A stretch of 39,598 bases of DNA from an uncultured Chitinophagaceae bacterium (GCA_934502905.1 CAKSVK010000010.1:1-39598); one strand, 5' to 3'; shown: positions 25,347 to 33,523, counted from the first letter of the stretch. Notes: a model not told the origin generated them from the letters alone. Made by a program: numbers and translations.

Positions 25347-26114
25347 CTACCGGTCGAACCATCTTTTAAAAGAGGGTGCTTTTTCCCTGCTGACGTCTAC
25401 TTCCGTTTTTACAGGGGCTTTCAGCTTTAAAGTAAGCTTTTGGTTCTCGTGTAACTGGACGCTTTGTATTGCTTCGATGTTTACGATACACTGACGGTTT
25501 GCCCTGTAGAACCTGGTGGGATCCAATAGCTCTTCAATTTCTTCCAGCGTGCTGTAATCGAGTATGTGCCTTTCGCCCGAAAAAGTGTAGAGGTAGTTGA
25601 GGGTCTCTTTCACAAAACACGCAATATCTTCTGTATTTACAGGCAACCACTGCTGCCTTACCTGCACGATGAACTTTTCCTTGTAAGCCGTACCCGGCTT
25701 ACCTGCCGCAAAAGACTGGATCATCTGCAGCAGTTCTCCGGGAAGGATCTTTACGGGCTCCCGGCGTTCGCGGCATTTATGGATCGCCTTTCTCAGCTCT
25801 TCTTCATCCACCGGTTTCAGCAGGTAATCAATACCATTTACCCTGAAGGCTTTGATGGCATACTCATTATAGGCAGTTGTAAAAATAATAAGGCTTTTCA
25901 GGGAAAAATCCTCCAGCAAACTGAAGCTGATGCCGTCTCCCAACTGGATATCCATAAATATCACATCCGGCTCGGCGTGCTCCATAAACCATTTCCTCGC
26001 TGTTTTGAGACTGGGCAGGATGGTCTCCACTTCTATATCTTCGGCAACCGCCTGTATTTTGGTCACCAGCTCTTTTGCTACCAGCATTTCGTCTTCAATA
26101 ATAACTGCTTTCAT
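25347..26114 (-). CDS. LytTR-family response regulator
   Basis: A 255-aa cytoplasmic regulator. The receiver domain (about 1-120) has the acidic pocket E7-D8, phospho-acceptor D55 in 'VIFMDIQLGDG', T79-T80 in 'IIFTTAYNEYAIKAF' and K100 in 'DYLLKPVDEEEL'. The C-terminal LytTR domain (about 150-255) has 'QWLPVNTEDIACFVKETLNYLYTFSGERHILDYSTLEEIEELLDPTRFYRANRQCIVNIEAIQSVQLHENQKLTLKLKAP', the typical ten-strand DNA-binding module. The gene begins 17 bp after the stop of the propeller sensor kinase, so it is surely its cognate regulator. Targets might be the diverging gene pair at 29425-30283 or the kinase operon itself. Confidence 0.95.
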   Translation of the reverse strand: MKAVIIEDEMLVAKELVTKIQAVAEDIEVETILPSLKTARKWFMEHAEPDVIFMDIQLGDGISFSLLEDFSLKSLIIFTTAYNEYAIKAFRVNGIDYLLKPVDEEELRKAIHKCRERREPVKILPGELLQMIQSFAAGKPGTAYKEKFIVQVRQQWLPVNTEDIACFVKETLNYLYTFSGERHILDYSTLEEIEELLDPTRFYRANRQCIVNIEAIQSVQLHENQKLTLKLKAPVKTEVDVSREKAPSFKRWFDR

Positions 26115-26131
26115 GGCATGTAAATAATAAA

Positions 26132-29100
26132 TTATAATAATGGAACCTTTACTATAAAATGCTGTTCCGTGGATTGTATTTCAATTGTGCGTTCCGAAAA
26201 ATAGGAATAAAGAGACCTCAGGCTTGCCAGTCCCTGCCGGTTACTGGTTTCCACAAAGGGTTTCCTGTTCAGGCTGTTCTTTACTACCAGTTGATTTTCT
26301 TCATTGGTGTATATCTCTATCACCAGGGGCTCATCTTCCGTTACAATATTATGCTTGATGGCATTTTCCAGCAGGTTCTGCATGGTGACCGGTGCAATTT
26401 TTGCATCAAGGTGCTCGTCCCTGATGCTTATTTTTACCTGTAAAGCATTTTCAAACCTGGTCTTTTGGAGTTTGATATAGATTTCAGAAAACTGGCGCTC
26501 ATCCGCCAGCGATACCAGCTCTTTTTCCCGGTTGTTCAATATATAACGGTAGGTCTTACTCAAACCGTCGAGGAATTCACCTGCCATTTTTTGGTTGATA
26601 CGGATGAGGCTGCTCAGCGAAGTAAGTGAGTTGAATAAGAAATGAGGATTTAACTGCTGCTTCAGGTTGTTGTACATGATCATAGCCTTCTCTTTTTCCA
26701 GCAGTCCTGCTTTGGCCTGCAACTGGAATAGCCGCCTTTGGTTTCTTAACCGTATGGTATAAACGATATACATGATCCCCAGGATCGCCAGTACGGCAGC
26801 AATCCTGAATCCACTGGTATTATACAGGTATCCAGATACACGTATGGGAAGCGTAACCGTTGCTCCCGACTCCTGCCCGCTGTTGCCAATAGCCCGCACT
26901 TTAAATATATAATCCCCCGGCGCCAGGTTTGCATATGCAGCATAACGGCTATAGGTAGCGGTCCATTCCTTATCTGCCCCTTCCAGCATGTATGCATATC
27001 GTTGCTTACCCGTGCGGTTGAAGTCAATACTGGCAAACTCGAAAGAAAAATGGTTCTCGGAAGGGTCCAGCATTACCTTTTCATATTTTCCCAGGTCCTC
27101 TCCATAAAACCGGTATGCTCCTTTGACCATAAATGAAGTGATGGCCATCGGAGCAGGCTGTTGCGGTACGTTCAGGCTGTCCGGGTGAAAAAGAAAATAT
27201 CCCCTGGCCGCCGGTATCATCATAATACCATCTTCCAGCGTATTGATATCATTGCCTATGGCAGGCTGATCCAGCCCTTCGTCCAGTCCATAGTTGCTTA
27301 CCGTACCCTTAGCCGGGTTCACTTTACAGAGCGCGGTTTCCGTGATGCACCATATTTCCCCGTTCTTATCCGTGTATACCTTGTTCACAATGTCCGAGGT
27401 AATACCGTTTTCCGACGTAAACATTTTCACCGGCTTTTTTTCGGAAGCGCTGAATTGCAGCAATCCTACATCTGTGCCCACCCATACCTGGTTATCCCTG
27501 GTGCATGTAAGGCTGTTGACAGCGCCCACCACCGGTTCTCCCCGGATATCCACCTGCACCTGCCGGATGTTTCCCTCTGCGTCCGGATAACCCAGGAATC
27601 CTTTACTGCCGCCTATCCACATTATATTATTATCGTCCCGGTGCAATGCGGAGATGTAACTTACAGGCAGGTACGAAGAACGGTCTTCTGGTGTGTAATG
27701 CCGTATGATACTATCCCGTTCCTTATCGTATACAAATATGCCGTTCCTGAGAGTGGCTATCCACAAGCTTCCGTCTCCTGCCTCCGCCAGGGCGGCAAAA
27801 TAATTGCTCCTGTTTTGTTTAAAGAGGGGTGGCTGACGGTGCTTCGTCAGCTTCTGTGCCTTTTCGTCGAACGCATAAATATAGTCACGGGTAAGCACCC
27901 ATATACAACCTTTCATATCCCGTTTGATATCCATTATGAGCATGTTCTGCTCTTCACCCGGTAATATATCCACCGGAAGAACGACCAACCTGCCGGTGCG
28001 TTTGTCCTTCACCTGCAAGCCGTCTGCAAACCATGTTCCGTAAAGAATAAGCTCCTCGTTCTCGTATACATGTCCTACAGCGTACAGATCATTGTTGGAG
28101 GAAGCCCCCACGGGCAGCTCATGGAAGATGAACTTTCTCGACTGGTTCCATATTTTTATCAGGCCCCTGCTGGAGGCAATCCAGACATTAGCGGCTTTGT
28201 CTTTATAGATCGAGTTAAATTCCGCAGAAACATTTGGGACAGCATTATTGAGAAAGTGAAAGGTTTTCTTTTTTTTGTCGAAATAACCGGGTCCTTTATC
28301 ATTGGTTACAATCAATACCGAATCTGTGTCGGGTCTCAGCAACAGGTCGGGAACAACATTATTGGTGGGCGCAGGTCTTGTATACATAAAATGGCCCCAT
28401 TCCTTTTTATCTGTATCATATGTTGATATTCCTCCCGCCCAGGAGCCTAACCACAAGGTTTCACGTTCCTTCCTGATGCTCACGAACAGCTCTGTGTTAT
28501 TATTTTCCTGCAAAGGCCTGTTCCTTAACAAAGACATTGATTTATCAGCAGGTGCAAAACGGTATAACCCTGCATGTGTCGCCAGCCAGTATACACCTGC
28601 GTCATCCTCTTCCGTCATGCCATATACTGTATTATAAGCCGGAGGTACCGGGACCTGATCCGCGGATACCAGATCATACTGAACATAGCTGCCGGCATTT
28701 TTATCCAGCTTATATAAGCCTTTGTTCCTCACCCCTATCCATACCTGGTTTTGCCTGTCAATGAACAGGCAGGTGATCTCCCCCGCTTTTGCTTTTACTG
28801 CATCCGGATCCTGTAAAGGATAATGTTGAAAGACACCCGTTGCGGTATTGTAGCGGCTCACGCCATCGTTCAGATAGCCTATCCAGATGTCTCCCACCTG
28901 GTCTTCCGCCAGTTGGGTTATAAAGTTTCCTCTTACCGTATTTTTATTGCTGCTGCTTTTCCTCAGGGTATTAAAGGTATATCCGTCATACGTGTTAAGT
29001 CCGTCAGGGGTACCCACCCATAACATACCGCGACTATCCTGCATTACGCAGCGGATGATGCTGCTGCTCAGCCCGTCGGATTCCGTATAGGTGGTGATCT

Positions 29101-29191
29101 TCAGATCCCCCGACTGTGCCCTCATACCTGTGACATACAACAGCAGTGTAAGGATTCCCCCAATTTTAACCCCGCAACGCATTATAGACAT
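26132..29191 (-). CDS. Two-component regulator propeller sensor histidine kinase
   Basis: A 1,019-aa sensor. A signal peptide (about residues 1-25) exports a large N-terminal region with at least eleven propeller-repeat motifs of the form 'W(I/V)G(T/S)xxGLxxYD' (for example 'LWVGTPDGLNTYD' and 'LWIATLRNGIFVYD'), which should fold into one or two seven-bladed propellers. A Y_Y_Y domain follows at about residues 690-770 with 'FEFASIDF', 'YAYMLEGADKEW' and 'YIFKVRA', then one TM helix at about 790-815. The cytoplasmic half is a LytS-type kinase: phospho-acceptor H850 in 'LNPHFLFNSL' and the HATPase N-box 'NLLENAIKHN'. It has no fused DNA-binding domain and relies on the LytTR partner. In this phylum such sensors often detect glycan fragments; the ligand here is unknown. 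Confidence 0.95.
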   Translation of the reverse strand: MSIMRCGVKIGGILTLLLYVTGMRAQSGDLKITTYTESDGLSSSIIRCVMQDSRGMLWVGTPDGLNTYDGYTFNTLRKSSSNKNTVRGNFITQLAEDQVGDIWIGYLNDGVSRYNTATGVFQHYPLQDPDAVKAKAGEITCLFIDRQNQVWIGVRNKGLYKLDKNAGSYVQYDLVSADQVPVPPAYNTVYGMTEEDDAGVYWLATHAGLYRFAPADKSMSLLRNRPLQENNNTELFVSIRKERETLWLGSWAGGISTYDTDKKEWGHFMYTRPAPTNNVVPDLLLRPDTDSVLIVTNDKGPGYFDKKKKTFHFLNNAVPNVSAEFNSIYKDKAANVWIASSRGLIKIWNQSRKFIFHELPVGASSNNDLYAVGHVYENEELILYGTWFADGLQVKDKRTGRLVVLPVDILPGEEQNMLIMDIKRDMKGCIWVLTRDYIYAFDEKAQKLTKHRQPPLFKQNRSNYFAALAEAGDGSLWIATLRNGIFVYDKERDSIIRHYTPEDRSSYLPVSYISALHRDDNNIMWIGGSKGFLGYPDAEGNIRQVQVDIRGEPVVGAVNSLTCTRDNQVWVGTDVGLLQFSASEKKPVKMFTSENGITSDIVNKVYTDKNGEIWCITETALCKVNPAKGTVSNYGLDEGLDQPAIGNDINTLEDGIMMIPAARGYFLFHPDSLNVPQQPAPMAITSFMVKGAYRFYGEDLGKYEKVMLDPSENHFSFEFASIDFNRTGKQRYAYMLEGADKEWTATYSRYAAYANLAPGDYIFKVRAIGNSGQESGATVTLPIRVSGYLYNTSGFRIAAVLAILGIMYIVYTIRLRNQRRLFQLQAKAGLLEKEKAMIMYNNLKQQLNPHFLFNSLTSLSSLIRINQKMAGEFLDGLSKTYRYILNNREKELVSLADERQFSEIYIKLQKTRFENALQVKISIRDEHLDAKIAPVTMQNLLENAIKHNIVTEDEPLVIEIYTNEENQLVVKNSLNRKPFVETSNRQGLASLRSLYSYFSERTIEIQSTEQHFIVKVPLL

Positions 29192-29204
29192 ATCAAATTA
29201 AAAA

Positions 29205-29245
29205 GTCTGTAAAACTATAAAAAACGGGTGTCTGTACAACTATAA
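29205..29245. promoter_or_regulatory. Paired 16-bp direct repeats upstream of the propeller kinase
   Basis: GTCTGTAAAACTATAA (29205-29220) and GTCTGTACAACTATAA (29230-29245) differ at one base and start 25 bp apart, 14-54 bp upstream of the kinase ATG. LytTR regulators typically bind two short direct repeats a little over two helical turns apart, so this could be an autoregulatory site. The spacing is somewhat larger than the classic LytTR arrangement. Confidence 0.45.
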
Positions 29246-29360
29246 TTAAGCGAAGCGTAGATAATCCTGTCTGAGCCGTTTTCCATAAAAAAATGCTAAA
29301 ACGGATAAGATCATTTTATACGCTTTTTAATACAATTGTGCTACACTTCAACAAACATTA

Positions 29361-29392
29361 ATTGACAGCGGGTATACAGCAGGATAATTTTG
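29361..29392 (+). promoter_or_regulatory. Promoter of the small lipoprotein gene
   Basis: ATTG at 29361-29364, a 20-bp spacer and TAATTTTG at 29385-29392. The -7 element is a full match and the -33 element has three of four bases. The predicted start site near 29399 gives a leader of about 26 nt before the ATG at 29425. Confidence 0.6.
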
Positions 29393-29424
29393 TGCCATCA
29401 ATCAAAAAAACAAAATAACAAACA

Positions 29425-29811
29425 ATGACAAAGTGTATCAAATCAGGATGGAGTTCCAAAATTTTTCTTGCATTCTTTTTACTGGGTATGGTAACCCTGA
29501 TGAATAGCTGTAAAAAAGACAAAAGTCCGACAGGAAGTTTTATATTCTATACCTTCCTGGACAATACAAAGTTTGACGCCATAAAAATTTACGTAGATGG
29601 CAAACAGGCCGGTGAAATAACGCTTACACATATTGAAAGACCGCAGTGCGGCACGCCCAGCAGCATAAATGTAGTAAATGTAAAGCTTCCCGCCGGCACA
29701 CATTCCTGGCATGCAAAGCAAATTTTAAACGGTAAGGAAATTGACGAGTGGGATGAAAGGGACGAGGTCATCAAAGAAGGGGAGTGCAATTTTATAAAGC
29801 TGACTGACTAA
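29425..29811 (+). CDS. Small lipoprotein, unknown function
   Basis: A 128-aa exported lipoprotein: signal peptide with the lipobox 'TLMNSC' (Cys29), then a polar 'KKDKSPTGSF' stretch. The mature region looks like a single small beta-sandwich: 'GSFIFYTFLDNTKFDAIKIYVDGKQAGEITLTHIERPQCGTPSSINVVNVKLPAGTHSWHAKQILNGKEIDEWDERDEVIKEGECNFIKL'. The motif 'IKIYVDGKxAGxITL' followed by 'LPAGTHSW' recalls carboxypeptidase-regulatory or PEGA-type 'prosthetic' beta domains. Two cysteines in the mature part (in 'PQCGTP' and 'GECNF') could bridge. It diverges from the propeller kinase and is followed 28 bp later by another small secreted protein; the pair may be controlled by the kinase system. Confidence 0.8.
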   Translation: MTKCIKSGWSSKIFLAFFLLGMVTLMNSCKKDKSPTGSFIFYTFLDNTKFDAIKIYVDGKQAGEITLTHIERPQCGTPSSINVVNVKLPAGTHSWHAKQILNGKEIDEWDERDEVIKEGECNFIKLTD

Positions 29812-29839
29812 TTTTTGAGTCGGCTTAAAGCATATTGAG

Positions 29840-30283
29840 ATGAAAAGTTTATTCATATACGTATTAGCGGCAGCAGGTTATGTAGCGTATATACAAACTC
29901 AAACAGCCGGGGCAGGAAACGATGACAGTAATCAAAATGATAGTTTGCCCGTGCAGATCATCCGTGAGGGGTTTATATTGAATGGTTTGGCTTTGATGAT
30001 CTTTACGGAAAACAAAAAGACGATCACCGGTGCCGGAAGAGCAGGCAAACATCAAAAAGGTAAGATGCAGATCGACGCCCATACAGCAACGAAAGCAAGG
30101 ATCCGATACCTGAAGTCTATGACGGCTAAACGAAGCGGGCTGCCCGGCTATATCTCTCAACCTGAACAGGATCGAAATTTTTTACCAGCCACAGATAACA
30201 TAGGGATCTCCGGACGAATATATGATGTGGATGCAAGAAGAAGGCGACCTTATATAAATGAAAAGACAGCAGATCTTAACTGA
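29840..30283 (+). CDS. Small secreted protein, unknown function
   Basis: A 147-aa protein without a family I recognise. The first 20 residues (MKSLFIYVLAAAGYVAYIQT) look like a signal peptide or anchor. The rest is polar and basic, rich in Lys/Arg ('TENKKTITGAGRAGKHQKGKMQIDAHTATKARIRYLKSMTAKRSGLPG') with few hydrophobic residues, so it is likely disordered or nucleic-acid/polyanion binding outside the membrane. It starts 28 bp after the preceding lipoprotein and may be co-transcribed. The coding status is moderately supported: the frame is long but the composition is unusual. Confidence 0.5.
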   Translation: MKSLFIYVLAAAGYVAYIQTQTAGAGNDDSNQNDSLPVQIIREGFILNGLALMIFTENKKTITGAGRAGKHQKGKMQIDAHTATKARIRYLKSMTAKRSGLPGYISQPEQDRNFLPATDNIGISGRIYDVDARRRRPYINEKTADLN

Positions 30284-30450
30284 CCACTGCCGGTAATTAC
30301 CAAACAAACGAATTTGCGGTCTGATCTGTCGGGAAGCCAAAATTACCTTGTGTGATCCTGTGAAGAAGAAGTCTAAATAAATATGCCCCTGTATACTGCC
30401 CGCGCTTATTTTTCCTCACTTATGCGAGCAGATTCGTAATGCTTCGAAAC

Positions 30451-30478
30451 AAAAAGCCCCCGGCTGTTGCCAGGGGCT
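30451..30478 (-). terminator. Intrinsic terminator of the tRNA-Pro unit
   Basis: Minus strand: AGCCCCTGGC, a 4-nt loop, GCCGGGGGCT (10-bp stem with one G-T pair), then TTTTTG. It begins 11 nt after the tRNA 3' end. A strong factor-independent terminator. Confidence 0.85.
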
Positions 30479-30488
30479 TCGTTATTTG

Positions 30489-30562
30489 TCGGGAAGACAA
30501 GATTCGAACTTGCGACCCCTTGCACCCCATGCAAGTGCGCTACCGGGCTGCGCCACTTCCCG
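30489..30562 (-). tRNA. tRNA-Pro (anticodon GGG)
   Basis: A 74-nt cloverleaf on the minus strand. The acceptor stem CGGGAAG pairs with CTTCCCG plus discriminator A; the D-arm is GCGC...GCGC; the anticodon stem CTTGC/GCAAG encloses loop ATGGGGT, giving anticodon GGG for the CCC and CCU proline codons; the T-arm GCAAG TTCGAAT CTTGT is intact. CCA is not encoded. A strong terminator follows. It shares its promoter and transcript with a decayed tRNA-Pro upstream. Confidence 0.93.
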
Positions 30563-30626
30563 AACTCATACAATAAGTTGCAAAACTTACTGCATACTAT
30601 TTTTATCTCAAATATCTTTTTATTGG

Positions 30627-30679
30627 CTTGCGACCCGCCCGCCACAGCGGGATGCGCTACCGGGCTACGCCACTTCCCG
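30627..30679 (-). pseudogene. Truncated tRNA-Pro (5' part only)
   Basis: The minus strand has the same acceptor 5' strand (CGGGAAG), the same D-arm with one change, and then CCCGC-TGTG-GCGGG where the anticodon arm should be: a stem with a 4-nt loop instead of 7. It continues to GGGTCGCAAG, the start of the variable and T-arm regions, and stops before the T-loop and the 3' acceptor strand. The stem bases differ from the intact tRNA at 30489-30562, so it looks like a decayed second proline isoacceptor rather than a recent copy. Confidence 0.75.
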
Positions 30680-30695
30680 GTCCTTTTAAGGGTTG

Positions 30696-30726
30696 CAAAA
30701 ATAATCAAATTTTTGATGTGGTCAAA
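30696..30726 (-). promoter_or_regulatory. Consensus promoter of the tRNA-Pro unit
   Basis: Minus strand: TTTG, 19 bp, then TATTTTTG, full matches to both Bacteroidota promoter elements. Transcription should start about 10 nt before the first (truncated) tRNA copy and continue through the intact one. Confidence 0.7.
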
Positions 30727-30814
30727 TGAGAAATGAAAAATGAGATTTTAGCCGTAATTACTGCCTTTTCACTTTTAGATCCAGCTTAACCTCAAAAATA
30801 TCTACCTTTCAGCT

Positions 30815-31030
30815 ATGGAAATTTATATCAATGGGCAAGCCGCCAGCTATGAGCTGGTTGACCTGGAAGGCAAACAATATCACCGGGTAACCATCGGGGA
30901 TAAAGTGTTTTATATTGCTCCAAGTTATGGAGAATCGGACAGGATCATCTGGAGGGACGTCGATGACTTCACGGACGACGAGATACAGGGCATTGGTGAT
31001 GCCATCCTGGCGCAGGAAACCAAATCTTAG
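30815..31030 (+). CDS. Small acidic protein, unknown function (71 aa)
   Basis: A 71-aa acidic protein (MEIYINGQAASYELVDLEGK...). It appears compact: beta-strands 'EIYINGQAASYELVDLEGKQYHRVTIGDKVFYIAPSYG' followed by an acidic helix 'DDFTDDEIQGIGDAILAQ'. No family is recognised. A TACCTTTC element (30803-30810, one mismatch to TAnnTTTG) sits only 4 nt before the ATG, so its mRNA could be nearly leaderless. The stop is 3 bp from the stop of the convergent E1 dehydrogenase gene. The tight packing and balanced codon use support a real gene. Confidence 0.65.
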   Translation: MEIYINGQAASYELVDLEGKQYHRVTIGDKVFYIAPSYGESDRIIWRDVDDFTDDEIQGIGDAILAQETKS

Positions 31031-31033
31031 GTG

Positions 31034-33052
31034 CTAATAATCCATCAGCTTCTGCACATATGCATGCAGCCTGGACTTTGCCATAAAGTTTTTCTCCAGT
31101 TCTGTGTTAAAGGGAACAGGTGTGTCCAGGGAAGCGCAACGCATTACCGGCGCATCTAGCATCCGGAAACAATGCTCGGATATCCAGGCGCTGATCTCTG
31201 CCCCTACGCCTGCTGTAAGAGTATCTTCATGTAATACCAGCACTTTCCCCGTGCGTGATACCGAAGCCTGAATAGCTTCATAATCCAATGGCAACAGCGA
31301 GCGCAGATCAAGAATATCAATAGACAGGTTCAGGTGTTGCGCGGCATATTCCAGCGCCCAATGCACACCCGCGCCGTAGGTGATGATGGAAATATCGTTC
31401 CCCTCTTCTACCACCCTTGCCTTCCCTATCGGTACTTCATATATTTCTTCCGGTACCTGCCCGGTAATGCTGCGGTAAAGCCCCTTATGCTCAAAAAACA
31501 ATACCGGGTTGGGATCGTTTACAGCCGCTACCAGCAAGCCTTTGGCATCAGCAGCCGTAGAAGGATATACCACTTTTAACCCGGGAGTATGCATAAACCA
31601 GGCTTCGTTGCTCTGCGAGTGGAAAGGTCCCGCACCCATGCCACCCCCCGTTGGCATCCGTATCACCACATCCGCATTTTGCCCCCAGCGGTAATGAATC
31701 TTTGCCAGGTTGTTTACGATCTGGTTAAAGCCCATGGTCACAAAATCTGCAAACTGCATTTCAACGATACTCTTGTATCCCTCGAGGCTCAGCCCCAGTC
31801 CGGCGCCAATAACAGCGCTTTCACAGATAGGGGTATTCCGGATCCGTTCTCTTCCGAACTTATTGACCAGGCCGTCCGTTACTTTAAAGGCACCGCCATA
31901 TTCGGCAATATCCTGTCCCATTACTACCAGGTTATCATGAAACAGCAGCGATTGATAGATACCCTCCGCTATCGCATCTACAAATCTTTTTTCGCGCAGA
32001 TTGAATATAGACGGATGAATATTAGCCGTATCGGTGATGACCAGGATCTCCTTGTCACTTTGCACTTTTGTAAGATCTGCATACACATCTTTCAACTCGT
32101 TACCTGTAACCGGCGTCACCGGCGGGGTATGAAAGCCCTTTTCTACTTCCTCATCGATGTATTTCTTGAAGCTGGTTTTGGCCGCTTCAATTTCTATTGT
32201 GGTCAATAAGTTCTCTTTCAGCAACCAGTGCTCGAAGTTCTTTACAGGATCCTTCTGTTCCCATATTTCAAACAGTTCCTGCGGCACATATTTTGTTCCG
32301 CTGGCTTCTTCATGCCCTCGCATACGGAAGGTCAAGCATTCTACCAGGTATGGTTTCTGCCTTTCCAGGCAATATTCCCTGACGCCTTTGATGGTATCAT
32401 ACACTTCCAGGATATTGTTGCCATCTATCTGCACACTCTCAATACCGTATCCTTTTGCCTTATCTACCAGGTGCTCACAACGGTATTGTTCATTGGTAGG
32501 CGTGCTTAAGGCATACCCGTTGTTCTCTATCAAAAAGATTACAGGCAGGTCCCATACGGCAGCAAGATTCAACGCTTCATGAAAGTCTCCTTCGCTGGTG
32601 CCGCCCTCTCCGGTAAATACCAGGGATACTTTCTTCTCTTCTTTCAGCTTATAGGCAAGCGATACCCCATCTGCCACGGCCAGCTGAGGCCCAAGGTGAG
32701 AGATCATGCCGCAGATATAATGCTCTTTATCTCCAAAATGAAAGCTTCTTTCGCGTCCCTGGCTATACCCTTCCCTGGCCCCCTGCCATTGCATCAGCAG
32801 CCTGTTCAGCGGTAACCCACGGGTGGTAAACACACCCAGGTTGCGGTGCATAGGGAATATCCACTCTTTTTCTTCCATTGCCAGGCTGGCACCCACGGCA
32901 ATCGCCTCCTGTCCGATGCCGCTGAACCATTTGCTGATGCGCCCCTGGCGCAGCAGGAGCAGCATCTTCTCTTCAATCATCCTGGGCAACAGTAATGACC
33001 GGTATATATGCTCCAGTTGTGACGCAGATAAGCCTTTTTGTAAGAAATGCAT
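31034..33052 (-). CDS. Fused alpha-beta E1 component of a 2-oxoacid dehydrogenase
   Basis: A 672-aa thiamine-diphosphate enzyme in which the E1 alpha (about residues 10-330) and E1 beta (about 345-670) subunits are one chain. The TPP motif is GEG (148-150) through NN (177-178) in the alpha part. The beta part has 'GQDIAEYGGAFKVTDGLVNKFGRERIRNTPICESAVIGAGLGLSLEGYKSIVEMQFADF', 'MPTGGGMGAGPFHSQSNEAWFMHTPGLKVVYPSTAADAKGLL', and the terminal 'VLHEDTLTAGVGAEISA'. The open frame begins with TTG at 33058; the ATG at 33052 (MHFLQKGLSASQLE) is preferred. It probably serves a branched-chain 2-oxoacid or pyruvate complex; E2 and E3 are not in the window. Substrate is not decided by sequence. Confidence 0.93.
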   Translation of the reverse strand: MHFLQKGLSASQLEHIYRSLLLPRMIEEKMLLLLRQGRISKWFSGIGQEAIAVGASLAMEEKEWIFPMHRNLGVFTTRGLPLNRLLMQWQGAREGYSQGRERSFHFGDKEHYICGMISHLGPQLAVADGVSLAYKLKEEKKVSLVFTGEGGTSEGDFHEALNLAAVWDLPVIFLIENNGYALSTPTNEQYRCEHLVDKAKGYGIESVQIDGNNILEVYDTIKGVREYCLERQKPYLVECLTFRMRGHEEASGTKYVPQELFEIWEQKDPVKNFEHWLLKENLLTTIEIEAAKTSFKKYIDEEVEKGFHTPPVTPVTGNELKDVYADLTKVQSDKEILVITDTANIHPSIFNLREKRFVDAIAEGIYQSLLFHDNLVVMGQDIAEYGGAFKVTDGLVNKFGRERIRNTPICESAVIGAGLGLSLEGYKSIVEMQFADFVTMGFNQIVNNLAKIHYRWGQNADVVIRMPTGGGMGAGPFHSQSNEAWFMHTPGLKVVYPSTAADAKGLLVAAVNDPNPVLFFEHKGLYRSITGQVPEEIYEVPIGKARVVEEGNDISIITYGAGVHWALEYAAQHLNLSIDILDLRSLLPLDYEAIQASVSRTGKVLVLHEDTLTAGVGAEISAWISEHCFRMLDAPVMRCASLDTPVPFNTELEKNFMAKSRLHAYVQKLMDY

Positions 33053-33184
33053 ATACAAACCTATAGGTTTTTTAAAATATGCAGTGTGATCATACTGTTT
33101 ATTTTGTGTGCTGATAACCAGAATTTTGAGTTAAGAACGTATTTCATAGCTATCTTATGATAAAAGGTGGCAGGATTCGTAAAA

Positions 33185-33523
33185 TTACTCGTCGGACTTA
33201 CTGAACAAAACAGACGTAATAAAAGACAGGAGCAGGCTGAACAGCAGTGCCCACCAGAAGCCGTCTATTTTTATGCCGTCAATGAACTTTGCTGCGAGCA
33301 ATATCAAAAGAGCGTTTATTACGAACAGAAACAGTCCGAAAGTAAGGATGGTAAGGGGTATTGTGAGAATAACCAGTATGGGGCGGATCAGGATATTTAC
33401 GATGGCCAGCACCAACGCGAAAACAATAGCCGTCCAGTAGGTATCAATATTAATACCTTTTAAGATATAGGACAACCCAAAAGCTACTGCCCCTGTAACG
33501 AGAATACGTATTATAAAATTCAT
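33185..33523 (-). CDS. Phage-holin-like 4-TM membrane protein (PF04020 type)
   Basis: A 112-aa protein with four predicted TM helices (about residues 3-20, 29-52, 55-78 and 88-107). It fits the small 'mycobacterial 4-TMS holin-like' family: 'IVFALVLAIVNILIRPILVILTIPLTILTFGLFLFVINALLILLAAKFIDGIKIDGFWWALLFSLLLSF' is its standard core (N-IRP, P-T-LTFGLF-VINA, G..I.GF..A). Despite the name, these are widespread chromosomal proteins and no lytic phage genes lie nearby. The actual function is unknown. Confidence 0.88.
   Translation of the reverse strand: MNFIIRILVTGAVAFGLSYILKGINIDTYWTAIVFALVLAIVNILIRPILVILTIPLTILTFGLFLFVINALLILLAAKFIDGIKIDGFWWALLFSLLLSFITSVLFSKSDE

Noticed and set aside
30406..30708. 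100-codon minus-strand ORF covering the tRNA-Pro region.
   Set aside because: It only translates the tRNA gene, its decayed partner and the terminator; the 'GKWRSPVAH' repeat in it reflects the tRNA 5' halves.
33056..33063. TAGGTTTG directly before the E1 ATG as a promoter element.
   Set aside because: It matches TAnnTTTG on the minus strand, but only 3 nt separate it from the ATG and no -33 element is found at any allowed spacing.
33185..33523. 'Holin' considered as a sign of a prophage.
   Set aside because: The family is chromosomal and widespread; no endolysin, capsid or integrase lies nearby.
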